DNA from: Diplonema papillatum | Lineage: Eukaryota > Euglenozoa > Diplonemea > Diplonemida > Diplonemidae | Length of the DNA: 64,000 bases | Assembly: GCA_030068145.1 (NCBI GenBank) | Contig: JAPJBO010000957.1 | Location: 20,629-84,628, forward strand | Reading direction: 5' to 3' | Part shown: in pieces, positions 49,001-59,260 of the stretch | Numbering within the stretch: the stretch's first letter is position 1 | How the letters are laid out: each line of letters starts with the position of its first letter | Position numbers and translations under genes: made by a program | The notes under the pieces: model-generated | The model's database searches: none | Told to the model about the DNA's origin: nothing | The model's input: only the letters and a program-made list of their open reading frames with translations

Positions 49001-51621
49001 CCTTCGCGGACGACCTCACCCTCCTGTCGCGTCTCAAGGAAGCCTGCTTGCAGAACGCCTTGGTGGAAGTCGACAGATTTTGTTCGAACACCGGCATGTC
49101 GATCGGGATACCGAAGACGTTTGCTTTTGGGACGCCGAAGGCGTATGAAGCGAAGTTGAGGGTAGGCGGCGCACTTATCGCGACGAAGGAGGAGCTCACC
49201 ATCGTTGGGTGTCTAGTCGGCACGAAGCGAACACGCAGGACAACGGACCTGCGCTACGACCAGCGTGCAGAGGAGGCCGAACGGTTGGGAGCTCTGCCGA
49301 TCTCGATGACGCAGAGGTCGGGACTAGCGGCGATGGCAGTTTTACCGGCGGCGACATACGGCTCGGAGTTCGCGCTTCCGACGGTGCGGGGGCTGGGGAA
49401 GTTCACCGCAGCGTTACTCAGAGGCGTCTGGGACCCGGTGAGGCTGCATCGGGCACAGGAGGCCGTGTTGGGCATTCTAAACAAGGCCCACGTGCTCGAC
49501 CCCTACTCAGTGCTGCCGTATCGGTCGCTCGGTATGATTGCAGAAGTGTGCCGAAAGAGGCCGGTATGGAGGGCCCGCGTCGCAACAGTTCGAAGGGCGT
49601 ATGGCAGCAGAATCCGCGCATGGGGACCGATCGGTATTGCGGCCGAGCATGCAAAAAAGCTCGGTATACGATGGACGGAAGATCTCGACGACGCCGAGGA
49701 CGAGGCAGGGAATGTGCTGAGACTGGTGCGACAGAGTAAGGGGGAGCGAGGGCACACCCTGAGAAAGGCGATTCACGGCTGGCGACTAGGGGAGCTCGAG
49801 AAGAGGCGCACAAACTTCGGAGGGGTACGGGCGGGTGTCGACTACACCGCGACGAATGCCTACGGGCTGAAGGCGTCGACAACGCTGACGGCCGCGCGGG
49901 ACGTTGCCGAGGTCGTAGCAGGGTCGGTGATGACGGAATCACATGCTGCCAAGCTGTGGGGAGGTGACGGGCTGTGCAGACGCTGTGACGAGGCGACGGA
50001 AGAAACTCTGGGCCACATTTGGTGGCAGTGCCGGGCGTATGAACGAATCCGAATGCAACAGCAGTATGCCGAAATTGTTGACGCAGATCGCTCGACTTGG
50101 CCTCCGTGCCTGCAAGAACACGGGATTCTGCCGAAGGGAAGTCGAATCAACATCGAAGTGCTGCACACATTCATGGCGGAAGTCATGCAAGAGAGACGAC
50201 GGCTGGAGAGAGAAGGAAGAGACCGGGCAGTCGGCCACCCCTGGAGACAACTGCACCCTGACGACTGCCCCCCGCGCCGGCTGAATTTCGAAGCGATCGC
50301 TGGACCGGGGACCTTCACGGCGGTCGCAGGAGAGAGGTGGTTCCGGGCGCTGCAGTATTGGCTGGATGGGATGTGCTGGTCGGTAGCGGGTGACGTCTCG
50401 ACGGCAGAGCTCGCAGTAGACTTCGAAGTGTACACCGGGCTCGATCTACCGGGCAGTTTAGTGGCGACGACAGGTGGGACGCCGCTGTGTATCCGTGCGA
50501 GAATGTTGGCGCGGATGCTGAAAACGATCGGGGAAGCGCTTGAGCGGAAAGGGGTGGGGCCGCTTCTGCCGGGTAGAAAGCTGGAGAAGATAGGTTCATT
50601 GAGAACGGTAGGGGCCCCCCCATGCCTCACGGGCTACGAGATGAGGCCAATTTTCCGCGGCGGCGAGGAGACGATGGGAATCTTGGAGACGCAGCTGAAG
50701 GCGAGCCGGCATGCGTTCACCGGCGAGGCGTGGGGGATGGACCTTTTCCCGACGTACGGAAGAGAAAGGGCGGAGCGTGCGGCGAGATGGGCGGCCTTCG
50801 ATGACGCTACGGAGAAGAAGAAAGGCAAGAAGTCGGCTGTCGTCGGAGGGGATCCGTGGCTCGTGCCGGAAGGGATTCCCCGACACGAAAAGTGGGGTGA
50901 GCGGGTGTGCCCCGGGCACCAAAAGGTGAAGTGCGACGTGTGCAAGCGCCGGGGCAAGTCGGTGGCGTGGTGCTGCCAGGCCCATCACAGGGAGGGTGAT
51001 GGCCTAGCCGTAAAAATGTGTGCCGAGCACCGGATGACGCAGTGCGCCACGTGTAAGACGACAGCGGAGTGCTGTCGCAACCATCACCACCGATGCCTCG
51101 ATCATGGCATGCCGACGTGCGACGGCTGTAAGAAACACGCCGACCTGAGGAGTAGGAGACCCGGGCACTGCTGCAGGAAAGGGCACCACCGGGCGGCCGT
51201 GGCGAGAGGTGAAGAAACAACAACGGAGAAGAGGAAGGCGGAGCCGGAGGGTCCCGCGCCAGCGCCGAGACAGGCGAAACGTGAGAACGTGGTGCTCGTT
51301 CTGCCGGAAGCAGAGGAAGACGAGCGAGAACCCGCAACATCAACGCCGACATCAGCAGCGAAGGTCGGGAAGACGGCGCCAACGCCAGCGAAGAAGCGGC
51401 AATCAGACTCCGCGGCGGAGCCGGTACCGAAAAGACGCAAAGGACGCGTCGATGCGCCACGACCATCGCCCAGGCGCCGAGAAGAAGCAGATATCGACGC
51501 GCAACCGATGAACCTCGACGAGCAATCGAAGAAGAAGCGATGCACCAAACGCGCGCCTGAGCGCGACGATCAAGACGAGCTAAAGAGGCGAAAGCATGAC
51601 ACATCACGTGCGAAGAGATAA
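46099..51621 (+). CDS. LINE ORF2: OTU-APE-RT with triple Cys/His tail (B1)
   Basis: 1840 residues from ATG, same MRGGG start as family A. OTU protease: D32-G-A-C35 and H142 in EHYD. APE endonuclease: N212, E235 in QETLL, D361/N363 in GDFN, D407, H438 in PSHK (Asp of SDH absent). RT: box A D879/D885, active site FADD at 969-972 instead of Y-x-DD. CCHC knuckle C1293, C1296, H1306, C1311. The AELAVDFE block (about 1436-1443) is kept, but no RNase H follows. The tail (1604-1696) has three units of the form C-x2-H-x4/5-C-x2-C-x5-16-CC-x2-HH, then a Lys/Arg/Pro-rich C-terminus that may localise it to the nucleus. Intact. Confidence 0.95.
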   Translation: MRGGGKTLEALGSRLKEAADAMGASVQEIPGDGACQFAAVVAGLPGWSVGGLRARVVDAMLEDPTFEAHFAPSERYGSWEFYVGAMRGPYEYGDEMTLTAAATVTGTTIWVLDSRRPHILRRYAPRAGATGEQAVVTYVPEHYDRLLLPGSAIAELARRTDTVETAALRIGDAGRVAADERGGAESREVPPKWDGGVLQREEGKTLKFGTLNMTSLGGRAHFLDCAAVDILAVQETLLTEWGQREFEDGVRQSWKSLWGEPCRERLDRQGKASPWVAEAGGAGVAVFAKKPAPAFVVGKPSLSRRWVHVAVGIGKGSQFLHIFTLYANSGEKAASERERIIAEVHREASSLGRVPVVVAGDFNAEPSSSAAMSSMLRSGWYDAAEICSAGGAPKTYEKTGTRGTRIDHILLNDVAMQALVASETTVVVDGEGQRVPSHKMVTVELDIAAFADTCERYRMPRSLRHISKVDEGRTAARAEELLVKNRFGDAAPGNVEALWLSATKACEQFLIELAEEQGLLDGPVAAYRGRGETRVPKRARIASATDTGTGADTYASSRVRKAMNGLDAYIRGLQALNGEGPGCMPRSLEKTWQNVVSGLDSMAGQLPKVRNFPRRPPDLSVAQTVRQKLEARSRSLTAQARKGRIAQLENKMQNLHCANKGQLLPWCRKKRADGLVALKVEGQYTANARQIDAALQKEWAPVNRMYECKQEPSYEAFRTEYAEYIEHRPMECRDLTGEDLRSILGKKRDGGVPGVDGWNTAELKKLPLPLLNALAEVFNAIEATGTWPDALLEAAVTLIPKDETLDPLALRPITVTSAIYRLWASTRLRDVVQWQEKWIANSQHGFRPKHGTVDVVFEIASQIEEALLTGRELYGVALDFAKCFDKVPRDIVLKLVGELGLHERILGPLRDIYARLRRRYKLHMGVGGVFFTTNGILQGCPLSVILINALLSIVVRRVDDVGGVTSESFADDLTLLSRLKEACLQNALVEVDRFCSNTGMSIGIPKTFAFGTPKAYEAKLRVGGALIATKEELTIVGCLVGTKRTRRTTDLRYDQRAEEAERLGALPISMTQRSGLAAMAVLPAATYGSEFALPTVRGLGKFTAALLRGVWDPVRLHRAQEAVLGILNKAHVLDPYSVLPYRSLGMIAEVCRKRPVWRARVATVRRAYGSRIRAWGPIGIAAEHAKKLGIRWTEDLDDAEDEAGNVLRLVRQSKGERGHTLRKAIHGWRLGELEKRRTNFGGVRAGVDYTATNAYGLKASTTLTAARDVAEVVAGSVMTESHAAKLWGGDGLCRRCDEATEETLGHIWWQCRAYERIRMQQQYAEIVDADRSTWPPCLQEHGILPKGSRINIEVLHTFMAEVMQERRRLEREGRDRAVGHPWRQLHPDDCPPRRLNFEAIAGPGTFTAVAGERWFRALQYWLDGMCWSVAGDVSTAELAVDFEVYTGLDLPGSLVATTGGTPLCIRARMLARMLKTIGEALERKGVGPLLPGRKLEKIGSLRTVGAPPCLTGYEMRPIFRGGEETMGILETQLKASRHAFTGEAWGMDLFPTYGRERAERAARWAAFDDATEKKKGKKSAVVGGDPWLVPEGIPRHEKWGERVCPGHQKVKCDVCKRRGKSVAWCCQAHHREGDGLAVKMCAEHRMTQCATCKTTAECCRNHHHRCLDHGMPTCDGCKKHADLRSRRPGHCCRKGHHRAAVARGEETTTEKRKAEPEGPAPAPRQAKRENVVLVLPEAEEDEREPATSTPTSAAKVGKTAPTPAKKRQSDSAAEPVPKRRKGRVDAPRPSPRRREEADIDAQPMNLDEQSKKKRCTKRAPERDDQDELKRRKHDTSRAKR

Positions 51622-51699
51622 CCACGCCGTCGGCGATGCAGATTATCGCCACAGATTCTTTGCATTCTAATCCAAACGATTACACTCGATTACACTCGG
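51622..51699 (+). promoter_or_regulatory. 3' UTR and decamer tail of B1
   Basis: A short 3' UTR ending in two CGATTACACT decamers. The same UTR with one base change in the decamer ends B2 (57690-57768). Short repeat tails of this kind replace poly(A) in several LINE clades. Confidence 0.75.
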
Positions 51700-51935
51700 T
51701 CGCGACGATGAGGCCGAAGACACCCCCGGCGATGCCCGTAGACCGGACCCCGGTCAAGAAGAAGGCACCGAAGACGCCCGTCGCCACACCGACGAAGCAG
51801 AAGATGGGACGGGCCGAGGCTCCGTCTCAAGACGTCCACATGACGCAACCGAAGCGTCCGCTGGGAACGCCGGGGAAGTCACCGTTAGCGAAGACGAAGA
51901 AGGCACACCAACCAGCAGCGGCGAAGCGTTCGTGA
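51700..51935 (+). pseudogene. C-terminal fragment of LINE ORF1 (B2)
   Basis: Equivalent to the last ~78 codons of B1 ORF1 (VATMRPKTPPAMPVDRTP to AAKRS), with a stop at 51933. The coiled coil and everything upstream are missing, so it cannot work alone. Confidence 0.9.
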
Positions 51936-51950
51936 CTGGGGAACGACGGG

Positions 51951-54900
51951 ATGCGTGGCGGTGGAGAGACGCACGAAACGCTGGGGTTAAGGTTGAGAGA
52001 AGCCGCGGACGCGATGGGAGCGAGTGTGCAAGAAGTCCCTGGGGACGGGGCCTGCCAGTTCGCAGCGGTCGCAGCCGGACTGCCGGGGTGGTCGGTAAGG
52101 AGACTTCGTGCACGGGTTGTGGACGCGATGTTAAAAGACCCGACATTCGAAGCACACTTCGCGCCGTCCGAAAGGTACGGCAGCTGGTTTGCTTACGTGG
52201 AGGCAATGCGGGGGCCGTACGAGTACGGGGACGAGATGACGTTGACGGCAGCCGCGACGGTCACCGGAGCGGTACTCTGGGTGCTGGACAGCAGGAGGCC
52301 GCACATCCTGCGACGATACGCACCTCGCGTGGGCGCCACGGGGCAGCAGACGGCGGTCACGTACGTTCCGGAGCACTACGACCGGCTCCTGCTCCCGGGT
52401 ACCACATTGGCGGAGCTGGCGCTACATGCAGACACGGTGGAAACTGTGGAGTTGAGCCGGGTCGAGCACGCGGTGAGGGTCGCAGCACATGAAGGAACGG
52501 ACGCCAGGTCGCAGCAGGTGCCGCCGAAGCGGGACGGGGGCGTGTTACAAGGAGGAAGGGAGACGCTGAAGTTCGGGACGATAAACATGACATCTCTCGG
52601 GGGGAGGGCACACTTTTTGGATTGTGCCGCTGTCGACATTCTGGCGGTACAGGAGACGCTTTTGACCGACTGGGGTCAGAGGGAGTTCGAGGACGGCGTC
52701 AGGCGAGACTGGAAGTCGCTGTGGGGGGAACCGTGTCGGGAGCGACTTGACCGGCAGGGCAAAGCATCACCGTGGATAGCGGAAGCCGGCGGAGCGGGTG
52801 TTGCAGTCTTCGCGAAGAAACCGGCGCCGGCCTTCGTGGTCGGGAAGCCGTCACCGAGCCGGAGGTGGGTGCACGTGGCCGTCGGACTTGGAAGAGGAAA
52901 CCAATTTTTGCATGTCTTCACACTGTATGCGAACTCGGGGGACAAGGCGGCGCCGGAGAGGGAGAAGATTATTGCGGAGGTGCACCGAGAAGCAGCAAGT
53001 CTCGGACGAGTACCGGTCATTGTGGCCGGCGATTTTAATGCGGAGCCCTCGTCGTCGGCGGCGATGTCGTGCATGCTGCGATCGGGATGGTACGACGCCG
53101 CAGAGATCTGCACCGATGGCGGTGCCCCGAAGACGTACGAGAAGACGGGGACGCGAGGCACACGCATCGATCACGTCTTGCTGAACGACGTCGCGATACA
53201 CTCACTGGTAGCGAGCGAAACCACCGTCGTCGTAGACGCGGAAGGGCAGCGGGTGCCCAGCCACAAGATGGTGACGGTAGAGCTGGACATCACCGCGTTT
53301 GCAGACACATGTGAGAGGTACCGCATGCCAAGGTCCATGAGCCAGGTAGACGTGACGCACGAAGGACGGGCAGCAGCGCGGGCGGAAGAGTTGTTAGTGA
53401 AGCACCGGTTCGAAGATGCAGCACCAGATGACGTGGAAGCGCTCTGGGTGTCGGCGACTAAGGCGTGCGAGGGGTATCTGGTCGAGCTGGCGGAGAAACA
53501 GGGGTTGCTCGACGGGCCCGTTGCCGCCTATCAAGGACGGGGTGAGACAAGAAAGCCTAAGAGAGAACATTTTGCGTCCGTGACAGACACCGGGACGGGC
53601 GCGGGTACGTATGCCTCAAGCAGATTCCGGAAGATATTGAACGGCCTCGACGCCTACATCCGAGGGCTGCAAACACTGAGTGGGGAAGGACCCGGGTGCA
53701 TGCCGAGATCGCTGGAGAAGACGTGGGAGAACGTAGTATCGGGACTGGAATCAATGGCCGGACGAGTACCAAAGGTGCGCGATTTGCCGCGACGCCCGCC
53801 GGACTTGAGCGTCGCCCAGACCTTGAGGCAGAAGCTGGAAGCGAGGAGCCGGTCACTGACAGCACAGGCGCGAAAGGGGAGAATAGCTCAGCTGGAGAGC
53901 AAGATGCAGAACTTCCACTGTGCAAACAGGGCGCAACTGCTTCCGTGGTGCAGAAGGAAGAAGGCGGACGGTCTGGTGGCGCTGAAAGTGGATGGCCGCT
54001 ACACGGCAAATCTACGGGAGATCGACGCGACGTTGCAGAAAGAATGGGCGCCCATCAACCGGATGTACGCGAGTAGACCGGAACCGTGCTATGAAGCCTT
54101 CAAGGCGGAGTATGCGGAATACATCCGATGTCGACCGATGGTGTGCCGAGATTTGACGGGCGATGATCTGAGGAGCGTTCTTGGAAAGAAGCAGCGTGCC
54201 GGAGTCCCGGGCGTGGACGGATGGAGCACAGCAGAGTTAAAGAAGCTGCCACTGCCGTTGCTGAACGCCCTGGCGAAGGTGTTCAACGCGATAGAAGCGA
54301 CCGGAACGTGGCCGAACGCGTTGTTGGAAGCCGCGGTCACGCTGATCCCGAAAGACGAAACCCTCGACCCGCTGGCATTGCGGCCCATCACCGTCACAAG
54401 CGCGGTCTATCGCTTGTGGGCGAGCACGAGGCTCAGGGACGTCGTCCAGTGGCAAGAAGGCTGGATAGCAGATAGCCAGCACGGGTTCAGGCCCAAACAC
54501 GGAACCGTGGACGTGGTGTTTGAAATCGCCTCGCAGATTGAAGAGGCTCTCTTGACGGGAAAGGAGCTGTACGGCGTGGCCCTAGACTTTGCCAAGTGCT
54601 TCGACAAAGTGCCACGAGACGTCGTGCTGAAGCTGGTGGGGGATCTTGGCCTCCATGAGAGAATTCTCGGGCCGCTGCGCGATGTTTACGCGCGACTACG
54701 AAGGCGGTACAAGTTGCACATGGGGCTGGGAGACATCTTTTACACCACCAACGGGATACTGCAGGGCTGCCCCCTGAGCGTGATCCTCATCAACGCGCTG
54801 CTGTCCATCGTGGTGCGCAGAGTGGACGACGTGGGGGGGGTGACGAGCGAGTCCTTCGCGGACGACCTCACCCTCCTGACGCGTCTCAGAGAAGCATGCT

Positions 54901-57689
54901 TGCAGGACGCCTTGGTGGAAGTCGACAGGTTTTGTGCGAACACCGGCATGTCGATCGGGATACCGAAGACGTTCGCTTTCGGGACGCCGAAGGGGTACGA
55001 AGCGAAGTTGAAGATAGGTGGCACCGACATCGTGACGAAGGAAGAGCTTACAATCGTAGGATGTCTGGTCGGCACGAAGCGGACACGCAGAACAACGGAC
55101 CTGCGCTACGACCAGCGTGCAGAGGAGGCCGAACGGTTGGGTGCCTTACCGATCTCGAGGGCGCAGAGGTCGGGGCTAGCGGCGATGGCGGTTCTACCGG
55201 CGGCGACATACGGCTCGGAGTTCGCGCTTCCGACGGTGCGGGGGCTGGGGAAGTTCACCGCAGCATTGCTCAGAGGCGTCTGGGACCCGGTGAGGCTGCA
55301 TCGGGCACAGGAGGCCGTGTTGGGCATTCTAAACAAGGCCCACATGCTCGACCCCTACACAGTGCTGCCATATCGGTCGCTCGGCATGATCGCAGAAGTG
55401 TGCCGAAAGAGGCCGGTATGGAGGGCCCGCGTCGCAACAGTTCGAAGGGCGTATGGCAGCAGAATCCGCGCATGGGGACCGATCGGTATTGCGGCCGAGC
55501 ATGCAAAGAAGCTCGGTATACGATGGACAGAAGATCTCGACGACGCCGAGGACGAGGCAGGGAATGTGCTGAGGCTGGTGCGACAGAGTAAGGGGGAGCG
55601 AGGGCACACCCTGAGAAAGGCGATTCACGGCTGGCGACTAGGGGAGCTCGAGAAGAGGCGCACAAACTTCGGAGGGGTACGGGCGGGTGTCGACTACACC
55701 GCGACGAATGCCTACGGGCTGAAGGCGTCGACAACGCTGACGGCCGCGCGGGACGTTGCCGAGGTCGTAGCAGGGTCGGTGATGACGGAATCACATGCTG
55801 CCAAGCTGTGGGGAGGTGACGGGCTGTGCAGACGCTGTGACGAGGCGACGGAAGAAACTCTGGGCCACATTTGGTGGCAGTGCCGGGCGTATGAACGAAT
55901 CCGAATGCAACAGCAGTATGCCGAAATTGTTGACGCAGATCGCTCGACTTGGCCTCCGTGCCTGCAAGAACACGGGATTCTGCCGAAGGGAAGTCGGATC
56001 AACATCGAAGTGCTGCACACATTCATGGCGGAAGTCATGCAAGAGAGACGACGGCTGGAGAGAGAAGGAAGAGACCGGGCAGTCGGCCACCCCTGGAGAC
56101 AACTGCACCCTGACGACTGCCCCCCGCGCCGGCTGAATTTCGAAGCGATCGCTGGACCGGGGACCTTCACGGCGGTAGCAGGAGAGAGGTGGTTCCGGGC
56201 GCTGCAGTATTGGCTGGATGGGATGTGCTGGTCGGTAGCGGGTGACGTCTCGACGGCAGAGCTCGCAGTAGACTTCGAAGTGTACACCGGGCTCGATCTA
56301 CCGGGCAGTTTAGTGGCGACGACAGGTGGGACGCCGCTGTGTATCCGTGCGAGAATGTTGGCGCGGATGCTGAAAACGATCGGGGAAGCGCTTGAGCGGA
56401 AAGGGGTGGGGCCGCTTCTGCCGGGTAGAAAGCTGGAGAAGATAGGTTCATTGAGAACGGTAGGGGCCCCCCCATGCCTCACGGGCTACGAGATGAGGCC
56501 AATTTTCCGCGGCGGCGAGGAGACGATGGGAATCTTGGAGACGCAGCTGAAGGCGAGCCGGCATGCGTTCACCGGCGAGGCGTGGGGGATGGACCTTTTC
56601 CCGACGTACGGAAGAGAAAGGGCGGAGCGTGCGGCGAGATGGGCGGCCTTCGATGACGATACGGAGAAGAGGAAAGGGAAGAAGTCGGCTGTCGTCGGAG
56701 GGGATCCGTGGCTCGTGCCGGAAGGGATTCCCCGACACGAAAAGTGGGGTGAGCGGGTGTGCCCCGGGCACCAAAAGGTGAAGTGCGACGTATCATGCAG
56801 GGTCAAAACCTTGTGTCTTTTTAAAACGCTCCCGCGGAGCCGATGGAGCCCTAAAATTTTTTTTGGAAAAAAAAAATTTTGCTCAACTTCCTCAAAAATT
56901 ACTGCAGAGTTTGTTCCAAACTTTTAAAATTCAAAAAACCCAATTTTTTTCTGGAATTTTTTTTTTTGCCATTTTCAAAAAGACACAAGGTTTTGACCCT
57001 GCATGGTATGTAAGCGCCGGGGCAAGTCGGTGGCGTGGTGCTGCCAGGCCCATCACAGGGAGGGTGATGGCCTAGCCGTAAAAATGTGTGCCGAGCACCG
57101 GATGACGCAGTGCGCCACGTGTAAGACGACAGCGGAATGCTGTCGCAACCATCACCACCGATGCCTCGATCATGGCATGCCGACGTGCGACGGCTGTAAG
57201 AAACACGCCGACCTGAGGAGTAGGAGACCCGGGCACTGCTGCAGGAAAGGGCACCACCGGGCGGCCGTGGCGAGAGGTGAAGAAACAACGGCGAAGAAGA
57301 GGAAGGCGGAGCCGGAGGGTCCCGCGCCAGCGCCGAGACAGGCGAAACGTGAGAACGTGGTGCTCGTTCTGCCGGAAGCAGAGGAAGACGAGCGAGAACC
57401 CGCAACATCAACGCCGACATCAGCAGCGAAGGTCGGGAAGACGGCGCCAACGCCAGCGAAGAAGCGGCAACCAGACTCCGCGGCGGAGCCGGTACCGAAA
57501 AGACGCAAAGGACGCGTCGATGCGCCACGACCATCGCCCAGGCGCTGGGAAAAAGCAGAAATCGACGCGCAACCGATGAACCTCGACGAGCAATCGAAGA
57601 AGAAGCGAAGCACCAAACGCGCGCCTGAGCGCGACGATCAAGACGAGCTAAAGAGGCGAAAGCATGACACATCACGTGCGAAGAGATAA
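51951..57689 (+). pseudogene. LINE ORF2 of B2 interrupted by a MITE
   Basis: Starts at ATG with the same OTU (DGACQF, EHYD), APE (QETLL, GDFN, TRIDH, PSHK), RT (ALDFAKCFDKVP, FADD) and CCHC (CRRCDEATEETLGHIWWQC) landmarks as B1. The frame is open for about 1613 codons up to 56790. There a 214 bp MITE flanked by TA enters after the KCD of the first C-terminal Cys/His unit; translation would run into MITE sequence and stop at 56927. The coding sequence resumes at 57009 with CKRRGKSVAWCC and runs to the normal stop at 57689. Without the insertion the reading frame would be whole. RNase H is absent, as in B1. Confidence 0.93.
56793..57006 (+). mobile_element. TA-MITE copy M1, inside LINE B2
   Basis: 214 bp, TA on both sides (56791-56792, 57007-57008). 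Terminal inverted repeats of about 30 bp: YCATGCAGGGTCAAAACC, then TTGTGTCTTTTT, with the complement at the other end. The core is asymmetric: GC-rich GCTCCCGCGGAGCCGATGG, then A/T runs, then ACTGCAGAGTTTGTTCC. There is no coding capacity. TA duplication suggests mobilisation by a Tc1/mariner- or pogo-type transposase. Confidence 0.93.
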
Positions 57690-57768
57690 CCGCGCCGTCG
57701 GCGATGCAGATTATCGCCACAGATTCTTTGCATTCTAATCCAAACGATTACGCTCGATTACACTCGAT

Positions 57769-58248
57769 CAACTTTTGGGTGAATTGGGGGGGTACTGCAG
57801 TAATTGATTAACGGCGTAACACTCAGGCAATCTTGATTGGTCGGTTCAACGTACCCACTAACGCACCTTCTTCCGGGGCTAAAAAGGTGCTGATGACAGG
57901 ATATTGAAATCGGAATAAAAACAAGAATATTAGTCTGAAAAAATGACCGAGACAGGCCGTGCAGCTGGAGACCAGGAAGTTCGGGCTGACTTGCGGAAGC
58001 AGGTTGTCGAGTGCGTACGGGCTCGGGTACCAGTATCTCGCATTAGCTCGCATATATATTCAATTTAGCGCAGCTAGTACTTGGGCCTTTCGGCATTCCG
58101 TGCGGGCCAGTTCCAGGCGATAGGGCTGTTCGCTGAGCGCTTGTAGGCACCTTGTCCTCGGTGACATGGAGTTTCTGCTCCGGCTTGGGGGTGGTGACTT
58201 CGTCATTGCCGGGGATGCAGGAGAGCTTCCAGGGGCAGGTGTAACATA
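57769..58248. other. No gene seen
   Basis: Between the B2 tail and MITE M2. Contains a G7 run near 57788; open frames are short and unrecognised. Confidence 0.4.
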
Positions 58249-58462
58249 CCATGCAGGGTCTAAACCTTGTGTCTTTTTGAAAATGGCAAAAAAAAAAATT
58301 CCGGAAAAAAATTGGGTTTTTTGAATTTTAAAAGTTTGGAACAAACTCTGCAGTAATTTTTGAGGAAGTTGAGCAAAATTTTTTTTATCCAAAAAAATTT
58401 TTAGGGCTCCATCGGCCCTGCAGGAGCGTTTTAAAAAGACACAAGGTTTTGACCCTGCATGG
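58249..58462 (-). mobile_element. TA-MITE copy M2
   Basis: 214 bp, opposite orientation to M1, flanked by TA (58247-58248, 58463-58464), with the same terminal repeats and core. Confidence 0.93.
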
Positions 58463-58827
58463 TAGTCCTTCTGAATTCTTTTCACAGGTCCGTTCGTGCA
58501 CACCCACACCGAACTGGTTGACAAACGGGTTGCCAGACCTTGTTGTTGTTACGCCACAATGGCGGCATTGAAGAACCATTTCGTTTTGTGGAAGCTGTGT
58601 TCTTGTGTTCGTGGGATGTTTGCTGGTGGGCTTGCGTGCCGGGTTTGTGTTTGTGACGACGTCGATAGTCCTTGCGGTAGTTCCGGTGTTTGCGATCGAC
58701 TTTGTAGATGCTCCGGTGTCGCCGGGCGAGCAGGTGGCTGTTCCGGTGGTTCCGGTTGAGCGAGTGGCTCTTTCGGAGATGCCGGTTGCGCTACCGGCTG
58801 CGAAAATTGAGCAGATGGAACTGGTTA
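58463..58827 (-). other. Fragment with a C2HC zinc-finger-like motif
   Basis: On the minus strand LQCRHCGVTTTRSGNPFVN then QFGVGVHERTC forms C-x2-C-x17-H-x3-C at about 58485-58575, preceded by a Thr/Ala/Gly-rich stretch. MITE M2 lies four codons after the motif, so the rest of any gene is interrupted. It may be a host or transposon DNA-binding domain. Confidence 0.35.
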
Positions 58828-59042
58828 TCATGCAGGGTCCAAACCTTGTGTCTTTTTAAAACGCTCCTGCGGGGCCGATGGACCCCAAAAAAAAAAGTTG
58901 GAAAAAAAAAATTTTGCTCAACTTCCTTAAAAATTACTGCAGAGTTTGTTCCAAACTTTTAAAGTTCAAAAACCCCAATTTTTTTCCGGAATTTTTTTTT
59001 TTTGCCATTTCCAAAAAGACACAAGGTTCTGACCCTGCATGT
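58828..59042 (+). mobile_element. TA-MITE copy M3
   Basis: 215 bp with TA at 58826-58827 and 59043-59044; the right TA is shared with M4. Confidence 0.93.
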
Positions 59043-59044
59043 TA

Positions 59045-59258
59045 TCATGCAGGGTCAAAACCTTGTGTCTTTTTGGAAATGGCCAAAATTTTGTTTCCGG
59101 AAAAAAAATGGGTTTTTTGAATTTTAAAAGTTTGGAACAAACTCTGCAGCAATTTTTGAGGAAGTTGAGCAAAAAATTTTTTTTCCAAAAATTTTTTTAG
59201 GGCTCCATCGGCCCCGCGGGAGCGTTTTAAAAAGACACAAGGTTTTGACCCTGCATGT
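59045..59258 (-). mobile_element. TA-MITE copy M4
   Basis: 214 bp, inverted relative to M3 and separated from it by only the shared TA; right TA at 59259-59260. Confidence 0.93.
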
Positions 59259-59260
59259 TA

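Larger units (their letters stand above)
43950..51699 (+). mobile_element. LINE family B copy B1, apparently full length
   Basis: ORF1 and ORF2 are both intact and separated by 15 bases. The 3' end is two copies of CGATTACACT. The 5' boundary is uncertain: either just after the (AC)11 tract (44097) or near 43950, where CTCGATTACGC resembles the 3' tail and could be a target duplication. B1 is followed with no spacer by the truncated copy B2. Confidence 0.85.
51700..57768 (+). mobile_element. LINE family B copy B2, 5'-truncated
   Basis: Begins inside ORF1 at the point equivalent to 45847 and joins directly to the 3' tail of B1. It contains the end of ORF1, the whole of ORF2 (split by a MITE at 56793-57006) and the 3' tail. 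The downstream part of ORF2 is nearly identical to B1, while the 5' half is clearly more divergent. This suggests gene conversion or a chimeric origin. Confidence 0.9.

Noticed and set aside
46169-51652. Minus-strand frames opposite B1 and B2
   Set aside because: Antisense shadows of ORF1/ORF2 in GC-rich coding DNA.
58878-59172. Small frames with repeated LCLFKTL or KILLNFLKNYCRVCSKLLKF sequences
   Set aside because: They are translations of the MITE copies in various frames; repetition follows the MITE, not a protein family.
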